From: Micropepsaceae bacterium
GTDB lineage: Bacteria > Pseudomonadota > Alphaproteobacteria > Micropepsales > Micropepsaceae
Assembly: GCA_025450355.1 (NCBI GenBank)
Contig: JANWHR010000174.1
Span: 1 to 6,494 of the forward strand
Length of the DNA stretch: 6,494 nucleotides
Direction: 5' to 3'
Both the position numbers and the translations under genes were made by a program. Below are positions 5,968 through 6,494 of this stretch, one piece after another; the first letter of the stretch is position 1; every line of letters begins with the position of its first letter. A model generated the notes under the pieces. The model was not told the DNA's origin. It saw nothing but the letters and a program-made list of their open reading frames with translations, and did no database searches.

Positions 5968-6494
5968 TGCAGAATGTATCCGGGGTTGTCTTTCGCGATT
6001 GCCGGCTTCGTCTGCGGGTCCTTTCCGTATGTGGCATTCAGGCGCCCGAGCAGAATGGTCTGCAGATCGGTGGGCGTCGCATAGCCGTCATCCGGACCCG
6101 CGATCTGCGCAGGGGCGACCGGATTCACCAGATAGGCCGTCACGGTCACGACCAGTTCGGTTTCGTTGTTCTGGAAATCGCGGCTGCGGAACAGCGCACC
6201 CAGCACCGGCAGATCCTTGACGCCAGGCAAAGAGTCGAGATTCTGTTTTGTCTGCTGCTGGATCAATCCGCCGATCGCAAGTGTCCCGCCAGAGGGAAGT
6301 TCAACGGTGGTTTGAGTGCGCCGGACGGCAAGCGCGGGCAGCGTCAGCCCCTGATTGGAACCAGCCGTCGCCGCCTGTCCGTTCAGGGTAAACGCGCCGG
6401 TATTGGTCAGCTCACTGACTTCTGTCGAAATCTGCAGGGAGATGCGCCCCTTGCTGAGCACCACCGGTGTGAATGCCAGACCAACGCCGAATTC
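5964..6494 (-). CDS. cpaC: Tad pilus outer-membrane secretin CpaC (RcpA), C-terminal part
   Basis: The frame is open to the right edge, giving 176 C-terminal residues; the N-terminal part lies outside the window. The fragment is the end of a type II/III secretin domain. It begins with the strand EFGVGLAFTP, followed by VVLSKGRISLQISTEVSEL (11-29). The secretin signature follows: TVELPSGGTLAIGGLI (63-78), LPGVKDLPVLGALFRS (89-104) and ETELVVTVTAYLVNPV (111-126). The last about 45 residues after this are a polar tail of the kind seen in CpaC proteins. CpaC forms the multimeric outer-membrane channel through which the Flp pilus passes. The next gene, cpaD, starts 14 bp later or overlaps by 4 bp, depending on which start is used. 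The GTG at 6464 is internal to the domain and is not a start. Confidence 0.95.
   Translation of the reverse strand, partial: EFGVGLAFTPVVLSKGRISLQISTEVSELTNTGAFTLNGQAATAGSNQGLTLPALAVRRTQTTVELPSGGTLAIGGLIQQQTKQNLDSLPGVKDLPVLGALFRSRDFQNNETELVVTVTAYLVNPVAPAQIAGPDDGYATPTDLQTILLGRLNATYGKDPQTKPAIAKDNPGYILQ

Noticed and set aside
6489..6494. Window ends exactly on GAATTC (EcoRI site), hinting at a clone boundary
   Set aside because: Other GAATTC sites occur inside the window (for example 5952-5957), and the reading frame of cpaC is normal up to the edge, so this is probably chance.

Overview
The window carries the 3' two-thirds of a Tad/Flp (tight adherence) type IVc pilus assembly operon of the alphaproteobacterial cpa type. 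All of it lies on the minus strand. The far left holds the 3' end of an unrelated plus-strand gene, a PAP2-superfamily membrane phosphatase. The protein family types (CpaC, CpaD, CpaE, CpaF, TadB, TadC), the gene order, the small lipoprotein CpaD and the GC-rich, strongly biased codon use all point to an alphaproteobacterium. The sequence alone does not let me name a genus or order.

Layout from left to right: (1) 1-387, plus strand, PAP2-family fragment cut by the left window edge, with a degenerate 7-bp tandem repeat near its 3' end. (2) 388-547, a convergent intergenic gap with three small inverted repeats. The best one, at 495-513, is a plausible bidirectional terminator. (3) 548-1525 tadC (cpaH), 1534-2511 tadB (cpaG), 2521-4005 cpaF (tadA), 4016-5266 cpaE (tadZ), 5281-5949 cpaD and 5964-6494 cpaC (rcpA; 5' part missing), all minus strand. 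Transcription therefore runs cpaC > cpaD > cpaE > cpaF > tadB > tadC. Gaps between the genes are only 8-14 bp, so this is one compact operon whose promoter lies beyond the right edge. Prepilin (flp/pilA), prepilin peptidase (cpaA) and cpaB are not in the window and would be expected upstream of cpaC.

The genes work together as one machine. CpaC is the outer-membrane secretin and CpaD an associated lipoprotein. CpaE is a ParA/MinD-like localisation factor with a receiver-like N-terminal domain. CpaF is the hexameric ATPase driving pilus extension and retraction. TadB and TadC form the inner-membrane platform. All five complete genes look intact, with catalytic motifs in place, except that CpaE has no lysine at either deviant Walker A position.

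I found no RNA gene, mobile element, CRISPR array or obviously new system. The second-look items are modest: the 7-bp repeat in the PAP2 gene, the degenerate nucleotide-binding and receiver motifs of CpaE, a two-codon ORF overlapping the cpaE start, two possible cpaD starts, and the hairpins between the converging genes.
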